A stretch of 64,000 bases of DNA from Capra hircus (lineage: Eukaryota; Chordata; Mammalia; Artiodactyla; Bovidae): the NCBI RefSeq assembly GCF_001704415.2, contig NC_030811.1, positions 5,614,501 through 5,678,500 of the forward strand, in the 5' to 3' direction. The stretch's first letter is position 1, and each line of letters starts with the position of its first letter. Below the pieces are notes generated by a model. The model was not told the DNA's origin. It was given only the letters and a program-made list of their open reading frames with translations, and did no database searches. Below are positions 52,028 to 61,614 of the stretch, one piece after another. The translations under genes were made by a program, and so were the position numbers.

Positions 52028-53245
52028 ACTAAAGCAGTTAAATCAAAGCGGAAGGTAGGTTGGGTGGGGATCAGGGAGGAAACAAATAGTCTACACTGCA
52101 GGGGGGTGGGACGGGGAAAATACTGGTGTCTGATGAGGGTAAGGAAGGAAGACTTGGGTGACTGTAGGGCTCAGATCAGCAGGAGAGGTGGAGATAGGGC
52201 CTTCTGGTGGTGGGGCAGGGTGGCGCTGTCTGGGAGTTCCTGGTGATCTGGTGGAGATTGGAGACAGGAAGACCAGGAGGCCCCTTAGCACTCAGGGCCC
52301 AGGAGGAAGGTGATCCATGTTCCTGGGTGTGAATGAGAAGAGATCTTGAGGTTTCTGCTGTCCGGCGCATTTAGCGCAGAGACTTGGTCATAGAGATACT
52401 AGAACAAATGTGTCCAAAAAAAGGGATGATGAGGCAACTGAAGGTTATCAGAAGCAGGGAGCTGCTACTCCCCTTGGGGTGGAGGGATGAGAGGGGACCC
52501 CATGAGGTGGCAGGTGGGACCAGTGTGTCTGCCTGGCAGGAAGGAGCTGGGGCCACAGAGGAGGAGCAGCCACTGGCCTGAGCTGCTGTTGGAGGCAGAG
52601 GGATAGGAAGCCTGACATCTCTGCAGCTTCCTGCCCTCCACCATGTGCCCAGCCTGCCGAGAGGCCGGCCGGCCCAGAGACCTGAGAGGGAGCCGGCAGG
52701 GGACCGGAGAAGGGAGCCGAGAAGGGAGTGACCGGCAGAGAGGCCGGGATGGAGGAAGTCTGTTCAAAGCATCGGCTTCTTCTCCCGGACCCAGGATGAC
52801 TGACAGGACAGCCCCATGGGAGAAGAGATGCTGGTTTGAATCGGATGTGGTATTTGGGCTTTAGATCATTTGAAGTGATGGTGCAGACGCAGACACGGGG
52901 TTTTTCCACGATTTCAGAAGTTCTGGGCATAGACCGAGCCCACAGCCTTCCCCACCTTGAGTGAGAGCATTCAGAGGACGTTCTGCTTTCAGTACCCCTT
53001 CCCCGACCCCTGATTGTGAGTAGACAGTGATATTCTTTTTATTTTTTAACCTTTCTTTTTTATTTTTTAAATTATGAAATTATGATAACATATTTACAGA
53101 AAACTTGGTAAATACATAACAAAGTTACATATAGTTTCACAATATATTACAATTGTTTGTTAAGTAGATAAATGAAGATGTTTAGTTGCAGTTTCAATAT
53201 CAAACTCTCAGAAATTAATAGAATGAATGTACAAAGAAGTAACAG
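52028..53245. other. Unique sequence with a small CpG patch
   Basis: Eight CpGs fall in about 105 bases near 52650-52755 (GCCGAGAGGCCGGCCGGCCC and following). Bases 53030-53200 are AT-rich and may hold an unresolved L1 fragment. No exon recognised. Confidence 0.35.
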
Positions 53246-53396
53246 GGCTTCCGAGGTGGCTCAGATGGCAAAGAATCTGTCTGCAATGCAGGAGACCCGG
53301 GTTCAGTGCCTGGGTTGGGTAGATCCCCTGGAGAAGGGAATGGCCACCCACCCCAGTGTTCTTGCCTGGGAAGTCCCATGGACAGAGGAGCCTAGT
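53246..53396 (+). mobile_element. Bov-tA SINE, 3' truncated, left arm of an inverted pair
   Basis: GGGCTTCCGAGGTGGCTCAG to GACAGAGGAGCCTAGT, where it meets an oppositely oriented copy with no spacer. Confidence 0.92.
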
Positions 53397-53804
53397 AATG
53401 ACTCTTTTAGACCCCATGGACTACACAGTCCATGGAATTCTCCAGGCCAGAATCCTGGAGTGGGTAGCCTTTGCCTTCTCCAGGGGATCTTCCCAACCCA
53501 GGGATGGAACCCAGGTCTCCCGCATTGCAGGCAGATTCTTTACCAGCTGAGCCACAAGGGAAGCCCAAGAATACTGGAGTGGGTAGCCTATCCCTTCTCC
53601 AGCAGATCTTCTCGACCCAGGAATCGAACCAGGGTCTCCTGCATTGCGGGCGGATTCTTTACCGACTGAGCTACGAGGGAAGCCCAAGAATACTGGAGTG
53701 GGTAGCCTATCCCTTCTCCAGCAGATCTTCTCGACCCAGGAATCGAACCAGGGTCTCCTGCATTGCGGGCGGATTCTTTACCGACTGAGCTACGAGGGAA
53801 GCCC
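53397..53804 (-). mobile_element. Trimeric Bov-tA SINE
   Basis: A longer monomer (53397-53566) is followed by two 119-base truncated monomers (53567-53685 and 53686-53804). Read on the minus strand the order is truncated, truncated, longer, which extends the dimer structure seen elsewhere by one unit. Confidence 0.93.
53567..53804. repeat. Perfect 119-bp tandem duplication
   Basis: The two units, each starting AAGAATACTGGAGTGGGTAG and ending CTACGAGGGAAGCCC, show no difference on reading base by base. Shared private variants (CCAGCAGATCTTCTCGACCC, TTGCGGGCGG, CTACGAGGG) distinguish them from every other copy in the window. Confidence 0.95.
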
Positions 53805-54559
53805 CGTATGTATATTTTACCACATTAAAAAAAAAAGGATCCAGTCAACAGTACCATGTTTATAAAGTTTGAGCTTCAGAAATTCAGGGGGATCACCCGA
53901 GATTCCCCACTTATGTTTTGAAATGATACGTTTCAGATTGGAAGACAGTGTTCCACTGGCAATGAGCATTAAACAGGAGCCTTAATCATGTTTCAGTTTT
54001 ATCACCCAAGGCCTCCAGGGGCTCCTTCAAGCATACTGGTCACAACCCCTGCAGCTGTGTTTGGCCCTGGTCTCTGCTTTCAGCAGCCTTTGGCAGGAGG
54101 GCTGGTGATGGATTCGGGTTCATCTAAGTGTTTCTTTATAATTGGATTATGTTGAATGTCCTCATGTGCAAAATTCCTTAAGAACTTGGCTGATTTCATG
54201 CCTTTGGTTACCAGCAGAATCTTCAGAGAGGAATGTGAGTTGCTTCAAGGCTTCTATCTTCTTGAAAGTATTTAGATATAATTTATCTCTGCCTTTTGGG
54301 ATAAAAAGATGCTTACTGTAAACATCAACCATGAAGATCACTTTTATAAACTTTGTTGCCATGAATTTTATTCTAAAATTAGAAAGGGGATGAGGGCAAT
54401 GAATTCGTCTTTGTAGAAGTACTCATGTAATCGTTTATTTACTCAGCAAATATTTACTAAGCAACTGTTGGGTGCCAGACACTGGGCTCGGGAAGGTTGA
54501 TGGGTTGACAAGTGTGTGAGTGGCTCTCATGAGGCAGAGATGGTATTCTCTTCATCTAT
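53805..54559. other. Mostly unique sequence
   Basis: It begins with TATGTATATTTTACCACATT and an A run, which resembles an L1 3' end. An L2-like stretch (CAGCAAATATTTACTAAGCA, GGTGCCAGACACTGGG) lies near 54435-54490. Otherwise nothing recognised. Confidence 0.35.
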
Positions 54560-54823
54560 TGCTAAGTCATTTCAGTCATGTCCGACTCTGTGTGACCCCA
54601 CAGACAGCAGCCCACCAGGCTCCCCGTCCCGGGGATTCTCCAGGCAAGAACACTGGAGTGGGTTGCCATTTCCTTCTCCAATGCATGAAAGTGAAAAGTG
54701 AAAGCGAAGTCGCTCAGTCGTGTCCGACTGTTCGTGACCCCATGGACTGCAGCCTATCAGGCTCCCCCGTCCATGGGATTTTCCAGGCAAGAGGACTGGA
54801 GTGGGGTGCCATTGCCTTCTCCA
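54560..54823 (-). mobile_element. Bov-A2 SINE (BovA dimer)
   Basis: Two BovA units are joined by the linker TTCTCCAATGCATGAAAGTG and AAAAGTGAAAGCGAAGTCGC. It ends GTGCCATTGCCTTCTCC, the typical Bov-A2 structure. Confidence 0.92.
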
Positions 54824-54891
54824 CTTCATCTATTAGCAGCACTTTATGCTTGGGAGGGATTTGATAAATAGCTCAGAACTCACTAAACAAA

Positions 54892-55215
54892 GGTTTTCCC
54901 TGGTAGCTCAGCTGGTAAAGCATCTGCCTGCAATACAGGAGACCTGAGTTCTATCCCTGAGTTGGGAAGATGCCCTGGAGAAGGGATAGGCTACCCACTC
55001 CAGTATTCTTGGGCTTCCCTGGTGGCTCAGCTGGTACAGAATCTGCCTGCAATGCAGGAGACCTGGGTTTGATCCCTGGGTTGGAAAGATCCCCTGGAGA
55101 AGGGGACAGCTACCCACTCCACTATTCTGGCCTGGAGAATTCCATGGACAGAGGAGCCTGGTGGGCTGTAGTCCGTGGGGTCACAAAGAGTCAGACATGA
55201 TTCAGTGACTTTCAC
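54892..55215 (+). mobile_element. Dimeric Bov-tA SINE
   Basis: The first monomer (54892-55010, 119 bases) ends CACTCCAGTATTCTT. The second begins GGGCTTCCCTGGTGGCTCAG at 55011 and runs to ATTCAGTGACTTTCACT. The junction is the same as at 15591. Confidence 0.93.
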
Positions 55216-55247
55216 TGAACAAAAGGAAGGCGCTTTTATCTATCTGA

Positions 55248-55462
55248 GGTGGTGGTGTTGTTTAGTCTCTCCATCATGTCCAACTTTTTGTGACCTCATT
55301 GACTATAACCCTCCAGGCTCCTCTGTCCATGGGACTTCCCAGGCAGGAATACTGGAGCGGGTTGCCGGTTCCTTCTCCAGGGGATCTTCTCAACCCAGGG
55401 ATCAAACTCGCGCCTCCTGCATTGCAGGTGAATTCTTTACCACTGAGCCACCTGGGAGGCCC
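55248..55462 (-). mobile_element. Bov-tA SINE, inverted relative to the dimer
   Basis: GTTGTTTAGTCTCTCCATCA to TTTACCACTGAGCCACCTGG. About 30 bases separate it from the + strand dimer. Confidence 0.9.
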
Positions 55463-56085
55463 AACTTGGGGAGGGGGTATAGACAGCTAAAGAGTTATAA
55501 GAGCATTTGATAGAAACTGTGCATGGGAGAAAATTCCTAGTCCCGTCTTAGGGAGTGGAAAAGCCAATCCCAGAGGAAGGAAGTGGAAACTTTTTTCAGC
55601 AGCAGAGAGTAACAATCAACTCTACATCTTAGGATGATCCCCGTGGTCGGGTGTGGAAATGAGACCAGATGTGGGTACAGCAGGAGTTCAGATGAGATGC
55701 CGTGTGAAATGATCTGGGCCTGGTGGCAGCTGACAGTGGAAAGAAGGGGAAAGGGACTGGTGTTAAAATGTAAAGAGCTATTTAAGAGGTCAGGTTGAAA
55801 TGGATTTGTTATGCAGCGATTGATTAGTTGAGTGGACAAAAGAGAAGAATCAAGGATGGGTGCAAAGATTTTGCCTTGGGAAACTGGATGGATGGTGGTT
55901 GCATTTTCTGGGATAAAGAACAGAGGAGGAGGCAGGCTGTGTGCAGGTGTGTATGTGTGTATAAGTGCACACACGTGTGTGTTAGCTGGTGGTGGTAGTA
56001 CAACAAGGTCCCCAGGGGATAATTAAATGGAGGTGTCCAAAGGGCCACTGGATATGTGACTCTGGAGCTAGAAATTAAGATTTTT
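55463..56085. other. Probably an old interspersed repeat, family unresolved
   Basis: GGTCAGGTTGAAATGGATTT, AATCAAGGATGGGTGCAAAG and ATTTTGCCTTGGGAAACTGG recall a dispersed mammalian repeat with the motif 'aaggatgactccaaggttt', but I cannot name it. Confidence 0.35.
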
Positions 56086-56218
56086 GCTTATTTGTTTTCA
56101 TTTATTTATTTGTTGGCTGTACCACACAGCTTGCAAGATCTCAGTTCCCCGACCAGGGATTGAACCTGGGCCTTAGCAGTGAAAGCCCTAAGCATTAGGC
56201 AATCAGGGAACTCCCCTG
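56086..56218 (-). mobile_element. CHR-type SINE with a 15-bp target-site duplication
   Basis: The body runs TTCATTTATTTATTTGTTGG to AATCAGGGAACTCCCC. It is flanked by GAAATTAAGATTTTT on the left (56071-56085) and on the right (56219-56233), an exact 15-base duplication. Confidence 0.92.
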
Positions 56219-56233
56219 GAAATTAAGATTTTT

Positions 56234-56756
56234 TTAATCATCAGAATGTAAATGGTAAACCTCACCATGATAGTAGATGAAATAATCCAGAGAGATGTAT
56301 CGTAAGTGAGAAGAGAGCCAGAAAAACGTGGGTATTTGGAGGACAAACAAAGGAAAGGATTCTGAATTACCTGGAAAACAGACAGAAAACCAGGCAAACG
56401 CAACATCACAGAAGCACAAGGACTGTGTTTTGCGGTGCATCACGCATTTGGAGGGCATGGGCAGTGACGCTCCTGGCCGTGGGATGTAAGGACTGAGGTC
56501 ATCGGTAGCCCTGGCAGGAGTGCTTCCAATGGCAAGGTCAGGAGCAGAAGCCATGTGATGTGGGTGAACAACTAAGAGCTGAAGACATGGAGGCCTTAGT
56601 GTAGAAAACTCTTTCCCGGATCCTGGCTTTGAAGGGGAGGAGAAGGGGCTGCAGCTGGAACAATGAAGGTGATGGTCTGTTCCCATAAAAGGGAATAGAT
56701 TTAAACACCAACAGGGAAAGAGTTAGTAGGAAGTGAGCAGTTAAAGACAGAAGGAG
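56234..56756. other. Mostly unique or unresolved old repeat sequence
   Basis: It continues the unresolved element interrupted by the CHR insertion; no gene recognised. Confidence 0.3.
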
Positions 56757-56872
56757 GGACTTCCCTGGTGGTCCAGTGGTTAAGACTTTCCAATACAGGA
56801 GGCATGGGTTCAATTCCTGGTCAGAGGACGAAGATGTCACACACCAAGCATGGCAAAAAAAGAAGAAGAAGG
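56757..56872 (+). mobile_element. CHR-type SINE, short form
   Basis: AGGGACTTCCCTGGTGGTCC head, GGGTTCAATTCCTGGTCAGA box B, tail GGCAAAAAAAGAAGAAGAAG. Confidence 0.88.
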
Positions 56873-56977
56873 GGAAAAGCAAGCATGCCATCTGTGCTTG
56901 TAAAGGAAACAGGTGAATTTTCTTAGGAGGTGGGAGCACATGATGGGGGTATTTGTCTTGAACCAAAGGAAGAATCG

Positions 56978-57184
56978 GGAATCCCTGGTGGCTCAGTGGT
57001 AAAGAACCCACCTGCCAGTGCAGGAAACACAGGTTCGATCCCTGGGTCTGGAAGATCCCCTGGAGGAGGGCATGGCAACCCACTTCAGTATTCTTGCCTG
57101 GAAAATCCCATAGACAGAGGAGCCTGGTGGGCCACAGTCCGTGAGGTCGCAAAGAGTCAAACACGACTTAGCGACTAAATCATC
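56978..57184 (+). mobile_element. Bov-tA SINE
   Basis: GGGAATCCCTGGTGGCTCAG to CAAACACGACTTAGCGACTA, full length. Confidence 0.93.
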
Positions 57185-57567
57185 CAGCAAAGGAAGAAAC
57201 GTCTTTTAGGGGGTTGAAAATTTGATATGCAGGTGTTAAAGTGATCACTACTTATCCAATTTCCTTTCTACGGTCACTCCATGCACCCCCTGTTTTCTTC
57301 TATGGAATTTCACTCTTGACTTGTGTCTTGAATCCGAGTGCCTAGAAGCAGAGCCTGAGATGGGGCTTCAGGTGCAAGCGTGTTTATTCATTACGGAGAG
57401 CTCTCAGAAGAAAAATCTAAGGAGCCAGGAAAGGAAGGAGCAAAGCAAGGAGCAAAGCAAGGGTGTGGCTTCAGATGAGGCTGAGCCTCAGCCGCTCAAG
57501 AGGGGAGCTCTGCGGTACAAACTGTCTCAGGAGGTGCTCTGCCTTGGGGCGAGGAAGCTGGGCTTTT
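57185..57567. other. Unique intronic sequence
   Basis: No repeat recognised. An imperfect GGAGCAAAGCAAG duplication lies near 57436-57460. Confidence 0.35.
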
Positions 57568-57737
57568 ATATCTTTTTTTTTAATATTTATTTTTATTTGG
57601 CTGCTCCAGGTCTTAGTTGTGGAACATGGGATCTTAAGTTACAGCATGTGGGGTCTAGTTCCCTGAACAGGGATTGAACCCAGGCCCTTTTCACTGGGAG
57701 TGTGGAGTCTTAGCCACTGGACCACCAGGAAAGTCCC
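57568..57737 (-). mobile_element. CHR-type SINE
   Basis: TTTTTTTTTAATATTTATTT tail, GGCTGCTCCAGGTCTTAGTT body, head CCACTGGACCACCAGGAAAG. Confidence 0.88.
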
Positions 57738-58004
57738 TGGGCTCTTATTATCTTTATATGGAATAGTTGCCATCAGCTCTGGGATGCCCTGGGTGAAGAA
57801 AATGCACCTGCCAGCTGGGATAGCGCTTACAGGGCAGTCCTGTAAGGAGGTTGCAGGTTTGGGCCATTAGCAGCAGCCCCCTGCCGCAGCCCTGAGTCCC
57901 AGCCCGCCAGTGACAAGGACCCAAGGACACCTGACGCAGCCTGGAGCCTCTGATCCCTCCTCTCCCGCCTGTTCGATTCCCGTAGCCAGCAAGGTTGGGT
58001 CCTG

Positions 58005-58450
58005 CGTCAGTCTTCCCACCGCTGCATAACAAACCTCCCCCACACTTAAGACAACAGCCATTGATTTAGCTCACCATCCTGTGGGTCAGCAATTTGGGCC
58101 GGGCATTCTTCTGGCCCCGACTGTGCTTACTCACCCATCTGTGGTCACTTAGCAGGTCACTTGGGGACTGGCCGGACCAGAGTGGCCTTGGCCAGAACAG
58201 CTTGTGTCTGTTCCATGCGGTCTCCTCCTGCAGTCGGATACACTGGGCGTGCTCTCGTGACGTGATGGGGCTCCCCGCGACAGGGAGGTCCATCCAAGGC
58301 TTCTTGAGGCCGGACTCAGAATCGGGGCTCTGTAGCCCCTCCCATCCTGGGGTAGAACCTATGTGCTCTCCCCTTGGGTCTGGGCCTGTGGATTCCTTTG
58401 GCCGACAGAACACGTCAGAAGTGACCATCGCATGGCAGGGGGCTTGGACA
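58005..58450 (-). repeat. Old interspersed repeat, family unresolved
   Basis: CCGCTGCATAACAAACCTCC, CATCCTGTGGGTCAGCAATT and TGGGCCGGGCATTCTTCTGG strongly recall a common mammalian LTR or DNA repeat ('gctgcgtaacaaatcacccc ... gtgggtcagcaatttgggc') in antisense. I cannot assign the name with confidence. Confidence 0.55.
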
Positions 58451-59010
58451 CAGGGTGAGAGCCAGTTCTGAAATCTACCTTCTTTCTTATCCCTTGATTC
58501 CAGCAGCTGGGTCTGCAAGTGAACACGTGACATGCTTCAGTTTAGAGGCTCATGTATCTATTTTAAGGAGTCTAATTTAGATGCTATACCTCGCTGAGAG
58601 TAACTTCCTGTTAAGCAGACTGCTGCAGTTTGTGTTCCTGGAGAAACAGAGACTCTACAGTAGAGATGCCTGTGTAGGATGTTTATCGGGCTGTCCTCTT
58701 AGGATCAACACCTGTAGGAGGGAGGAGAGAGGAGGGACGGGCAGAGAGAGAAGCTACGGTGTGGTGCCGTCTCAACACAGTCCTCCGCAGACCTTGGGGA
58801 GCACCTCCCAGTGACCCCAAGTTGGATGAAGGAGCCAGGCCTTTACACCCTCATCACCGGTCGTTAGATGGCAGCTGTCCTGGAAGAGGCTCGACCCCAG
58901 GCAAGGCAGCCCTCTCCAGCCAAGGGCTGTCCTTGCTGAGAGTTGAGGGTCACCCGTTGGCAGGTTCCCAGCATCCAGGGGAAAATCCTTCATTGTTGCA
59001 AGGGGGCCAG
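58451..59010. other. Unique or unresolved sequence
   Basis: GTTCCTGGAGAAACAGAGAC near 58635 may belong to another old repeat. No exon recognised. Confidence 0.3.
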
Positions 59011-59023
59011 AGTGGTAGAGTTG

Positions 59024-59297
59024 CTGCTGCTGCTGCTAAGTTGCTTCAGTTGTGTCCAACTCTGTGTGACCCCATAGACGGCAGCCCACCAGGCTCCCCC
59101 GTCCCTGGGATTCTCCAGGCAAGAACCCTGGAGTGGGTTGCCATTTCCTTCTCCAATGCATGAAGGTGAAAAGTGAAAGTGAAATCACTCAGTCGTGTCC
59201 AACCCTCAGTGACCTCATGGACTGCAGCCTACCAGGCTCCTCCATCTGTGGGATTCTCCAGGCAAGAGTACTGGAGTGGGGTGCCATTGCCTTCTCC
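59024..59297 (-). mobile_element. Bov-A2 SINE with perfect 13-bp target-site duplication
   Basis: It begins (CTG)n and CTAAGTTGCTTCAGTTGTGT, has the linker CAATGCATGAAGGTGAAAAG, and ends GTGCCATTGCCTTCTCC. AGTGGTAGAGTTG occurs on the left (59011-59023) and the right (59298-59310). Confidence 0.95.
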
Positions 59298-59303
59298 AGT
59301 GGT

Positions 59304-59545
59304 AGAGTTGACCCTTGAGTAACACAGGTTTGAACTGCACGGGTCCACTTGGCTACAGATTGTTGCTGATAGTAAATCCTGAAGTACTGCCTGACCCGAG
59401 GTTGGTTGAATCCAATCCTGTGGTTGATGCATGACCACAGATATGGAGGAACCGTGTATAGTGAGAGCTGACAGTAAGTTATACTGGTTTCCCACCACGT
59501 GAAGGCTCAGCACCCCTAACCCTCAACTGTGCGTCACAGCCTCTA
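59304..59545. mobile_element. Tigger-type DNA-transposon relic
   Basis: GTTGACCCTTGAGTAACACA, GGTTTGAACTGCACGGGTCC is the recognisable terminus of a mammalian Tigger non-autonomous element. CAGCACCCCTAACCCTCAAC near 59505 is its opposite end. The Bov-A2 landed at its left edge. Confidence 0.72.
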
Positions 59546-59596
59546 GTACGTGGACTTATTCTCTATTTTTCCAGTTTATTTTTACATTCCTTCCAT

Positions 59597-59854
59597 AATT
59601 TATTTATTTATGGTTGTGCTGGGTTTTCGTTGCTGGGCACGGGCTGCCTTCCTGCAGCAAGCAGGGGCTACTCTTCCTTGTGGTGCAGGCTTCTCACCAC
59701 AATGGTCTCCCCTGTTGCAGATCACAGGCTCACTGACTATGGCCCACAGGCTCAGCTGTGCATGGCATGCGGAACCTTCCTGGGCCAGAAATCGAGCCCA
59801 CGTCCCCTGCCCTGGCAGGTGAATTCCTATCCATTGCACCACCAGGGAAGTCCC
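59597..59854 (-). mobile_element. CHR-type SINE, long form
   Basis: TTTATTTATTTATGGTTGTG tail, CTTGTGGTGCAGGCTTCTCA body, head CATTGCACCACCAGGGAAGT. Confidence 0.87.
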
Positions 59855-59989
59855 TATTTTTCCAGTTTATGATACCAGAATTCTGACAGATGAAAGTTAG
59901 TGCTGTCATATCTCTCCTTATGATATAGTTAGTATGTAACTAACCTGAAGAAAAGGGTTCAGGATGACTGGTTGGACCGAATGAAAGAG

Positions 59990-60650
59990 GTTTCCTTAGG
60001 CCCAGAGGGAAAGGGACTAAAGGCTCCAGCTGATAACCATCACCAGCAGCAGGCGTGAGCCACCATGGAAAGGGATAGTCCAGCCCCGGCCAGGCCTTCA
60101 GATGAGACCACAGCCCCAGCCCATGCCTGCACCAGGACCACCCACTGAGCTGCTCTTGAGCTGGTGACCCACAGAAACCGTCAGACATCACAAATCAGTC
60201 TGCTAGGGCTGCCGTAGCAAAATATCACCGACTGGGTGACTTAAACTACAGACATTTATTTCTCCGGTTCTGGAGGCTGGAAGTCCAAGTTCAGGGCAGG
60301 TTTGGTTTCTCCTGATGGCTCACTCCTTGGATACAGATGACTGCTGTCTTGCTGGGTCCTCACCTGGCCTCTCCTGCATACATTCAATCCCTGGTGTCTC
60401 TTCCTTCTTACAGAAACCCCAGTCCTATTGGATCAGGGGCCCACCCTTACAACATCATTTGACCTTAATTACTTCTTTAAAAGTGCTATCTCCAGATAAA
60501 AGCCCGTTGAAGGTTAGGGGTTCAACATATGAACAGGGGAGCAGGGGGAAACAATTCAGTCCATAACATATTAAAATATTATTGTTGTTTTAAGCCACTG
60601 AGTTTTGGGGTGATTTGTTACATATCAAAAGATAACTAATACTTATTTGA
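59990..60650 (+). mobile_element. LTR relic (MaLR-like), sense, split by an antisense MLT1
   Basis: The left part GCACCAGGACCACCCACTGA, GGTGACCCACAGAAACCGTC ends at about 60195. The right part resumes TGTTTTAAGCCACTGAGTTT, GGGGTGATTTGTTACATATC, the typical LTR 3' end. Lone LTR, no viral gene. Confidence 0.6.
60196..60570 (-). mobile_element. MLT1-type LTR, antisense
   Basis: GTCTGCTAGGGCTGCCGTAG, GACTGGGTGACTTAAACTAC, TTCTGGAGGCTGGAAGTCCA to GAAACAATTCAGTCCATAAC. Both ends are recognisable, giving a nearly complete solo LTR of about 375 bases. Confidence 0.85.
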
Positions 60651-61401
60651 TCATGTTTGTGGGAAGGAAACAACTCAGTAGATTCAGAAAAGATAATAAA
60701 CTCAGGAACTTTGGGTTCTTTTTAAAAACTGGTCATCTCCCCACAAATTACTCACCAAGGTTCCTTGTTTTTCTAGTGTGACTATTTGGAAAGAAACTGC
60801 TAACCAGTTTTCAAGAATGCTATTTGGAATAATTAGCCCCGTTTTAAAAACAGACAGCCCTTTAAACATATGAAACAGTCTCAGATCCCTTGGCATCAAG
60901 GAGTAAAGATTTTCTATGTTACTACTTTGTTTTACATTTCTGTCTGGCTTATAAAATAGCAAGTTATAACCTAATAAGGTCTTGACGTTAAGACTGTCTG
61001 CCCAGGAATGGTAAACTAACAGTTTCATCATCTGTTACTCAACAACAGATTAGATAATTTAAAAATAGTTTGAAAAAATTCACATTGGGTCAAGGAGTAG
61101 GAGCTGCAGAGAGACCTGCTTCCCGATGGGGCTGGTTATCATGAGAGCTGGCGCTCGGACAAGTGCTGCCTGTGTGTTGAAGAGGCAGGCAGAGGACATC
61201 TCTTCTCCCAGCTGTCAGGAAAAGGTATCATAACTGGCGTTGCTCCTGGGTTCCTGCCCTGTTGGCATCGTGACTGGATGAGCGGAAAGAAGGCAGAACC
61301 AGAATAAGAGAGACGTACTTGGCTGAGAGCTTGGTGCATTTCCTGAGCTGTGGCCTGAGTCTGCGGGATCCTCATTCACTCTGTTCCCCCAGGGTAGCTG
61401 C
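60651..61401. other. Unique intronic sequence
   Basis: AT-rich first half; a 109-codon minus frame (60702-61031) has no recognisable product. No repeat identified. Confidence 0.35.
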
Positions 61402-61562
61402 AAGGAGAAGGGGATGACACAGGACAGGATGGTTGGATGGCAGCACCGACTCAACGGACATAAGTTTGAGCAAACTGCAGGAGATACTGAAGGACAAAGA
61501 AGCCTAGTGTACTGCAGTCCATGGGGTCGTAAAGAGTCAGACACGACTGAGCAACTGAACAG
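61402..61562 (+). mobile_element. BovB 3' terminal fragment, sense
   Basis: GGAGAAGGGGATGACACAGG to CAGACACGACTGAGCAACTG; only the last 160 bases, diverged. Confidence 0.87.
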
Positions 61563-61614
61563 CTAGGGTAGCTGAGCTCCAAGGAGAAGACGGTGGATCT
61601 TTTTACCTCAACAT

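Noticed and set aside
52770..52805. GFFSR-like translation resembling part of the preceding gamma-2 exon
   Set aside because: Five residues only, located downstream of the exon rather than upstream, and followed at once by a stop.
2741..57178. Recurring peptide-like motif (EEPGGLQSMGSQ or LENPMDRGAWRATVHGV) across many open frames
   Set aside because: This is the Bov-tA SINE body translated in different frames and strands, not a conserved protein family.
13640..60650. Endogenous retrovirus coding regions
   Set aside because: Only solo or fragmentary MaLR-type LTRs are present; no gag, pol or env-like internal sequence was seen.
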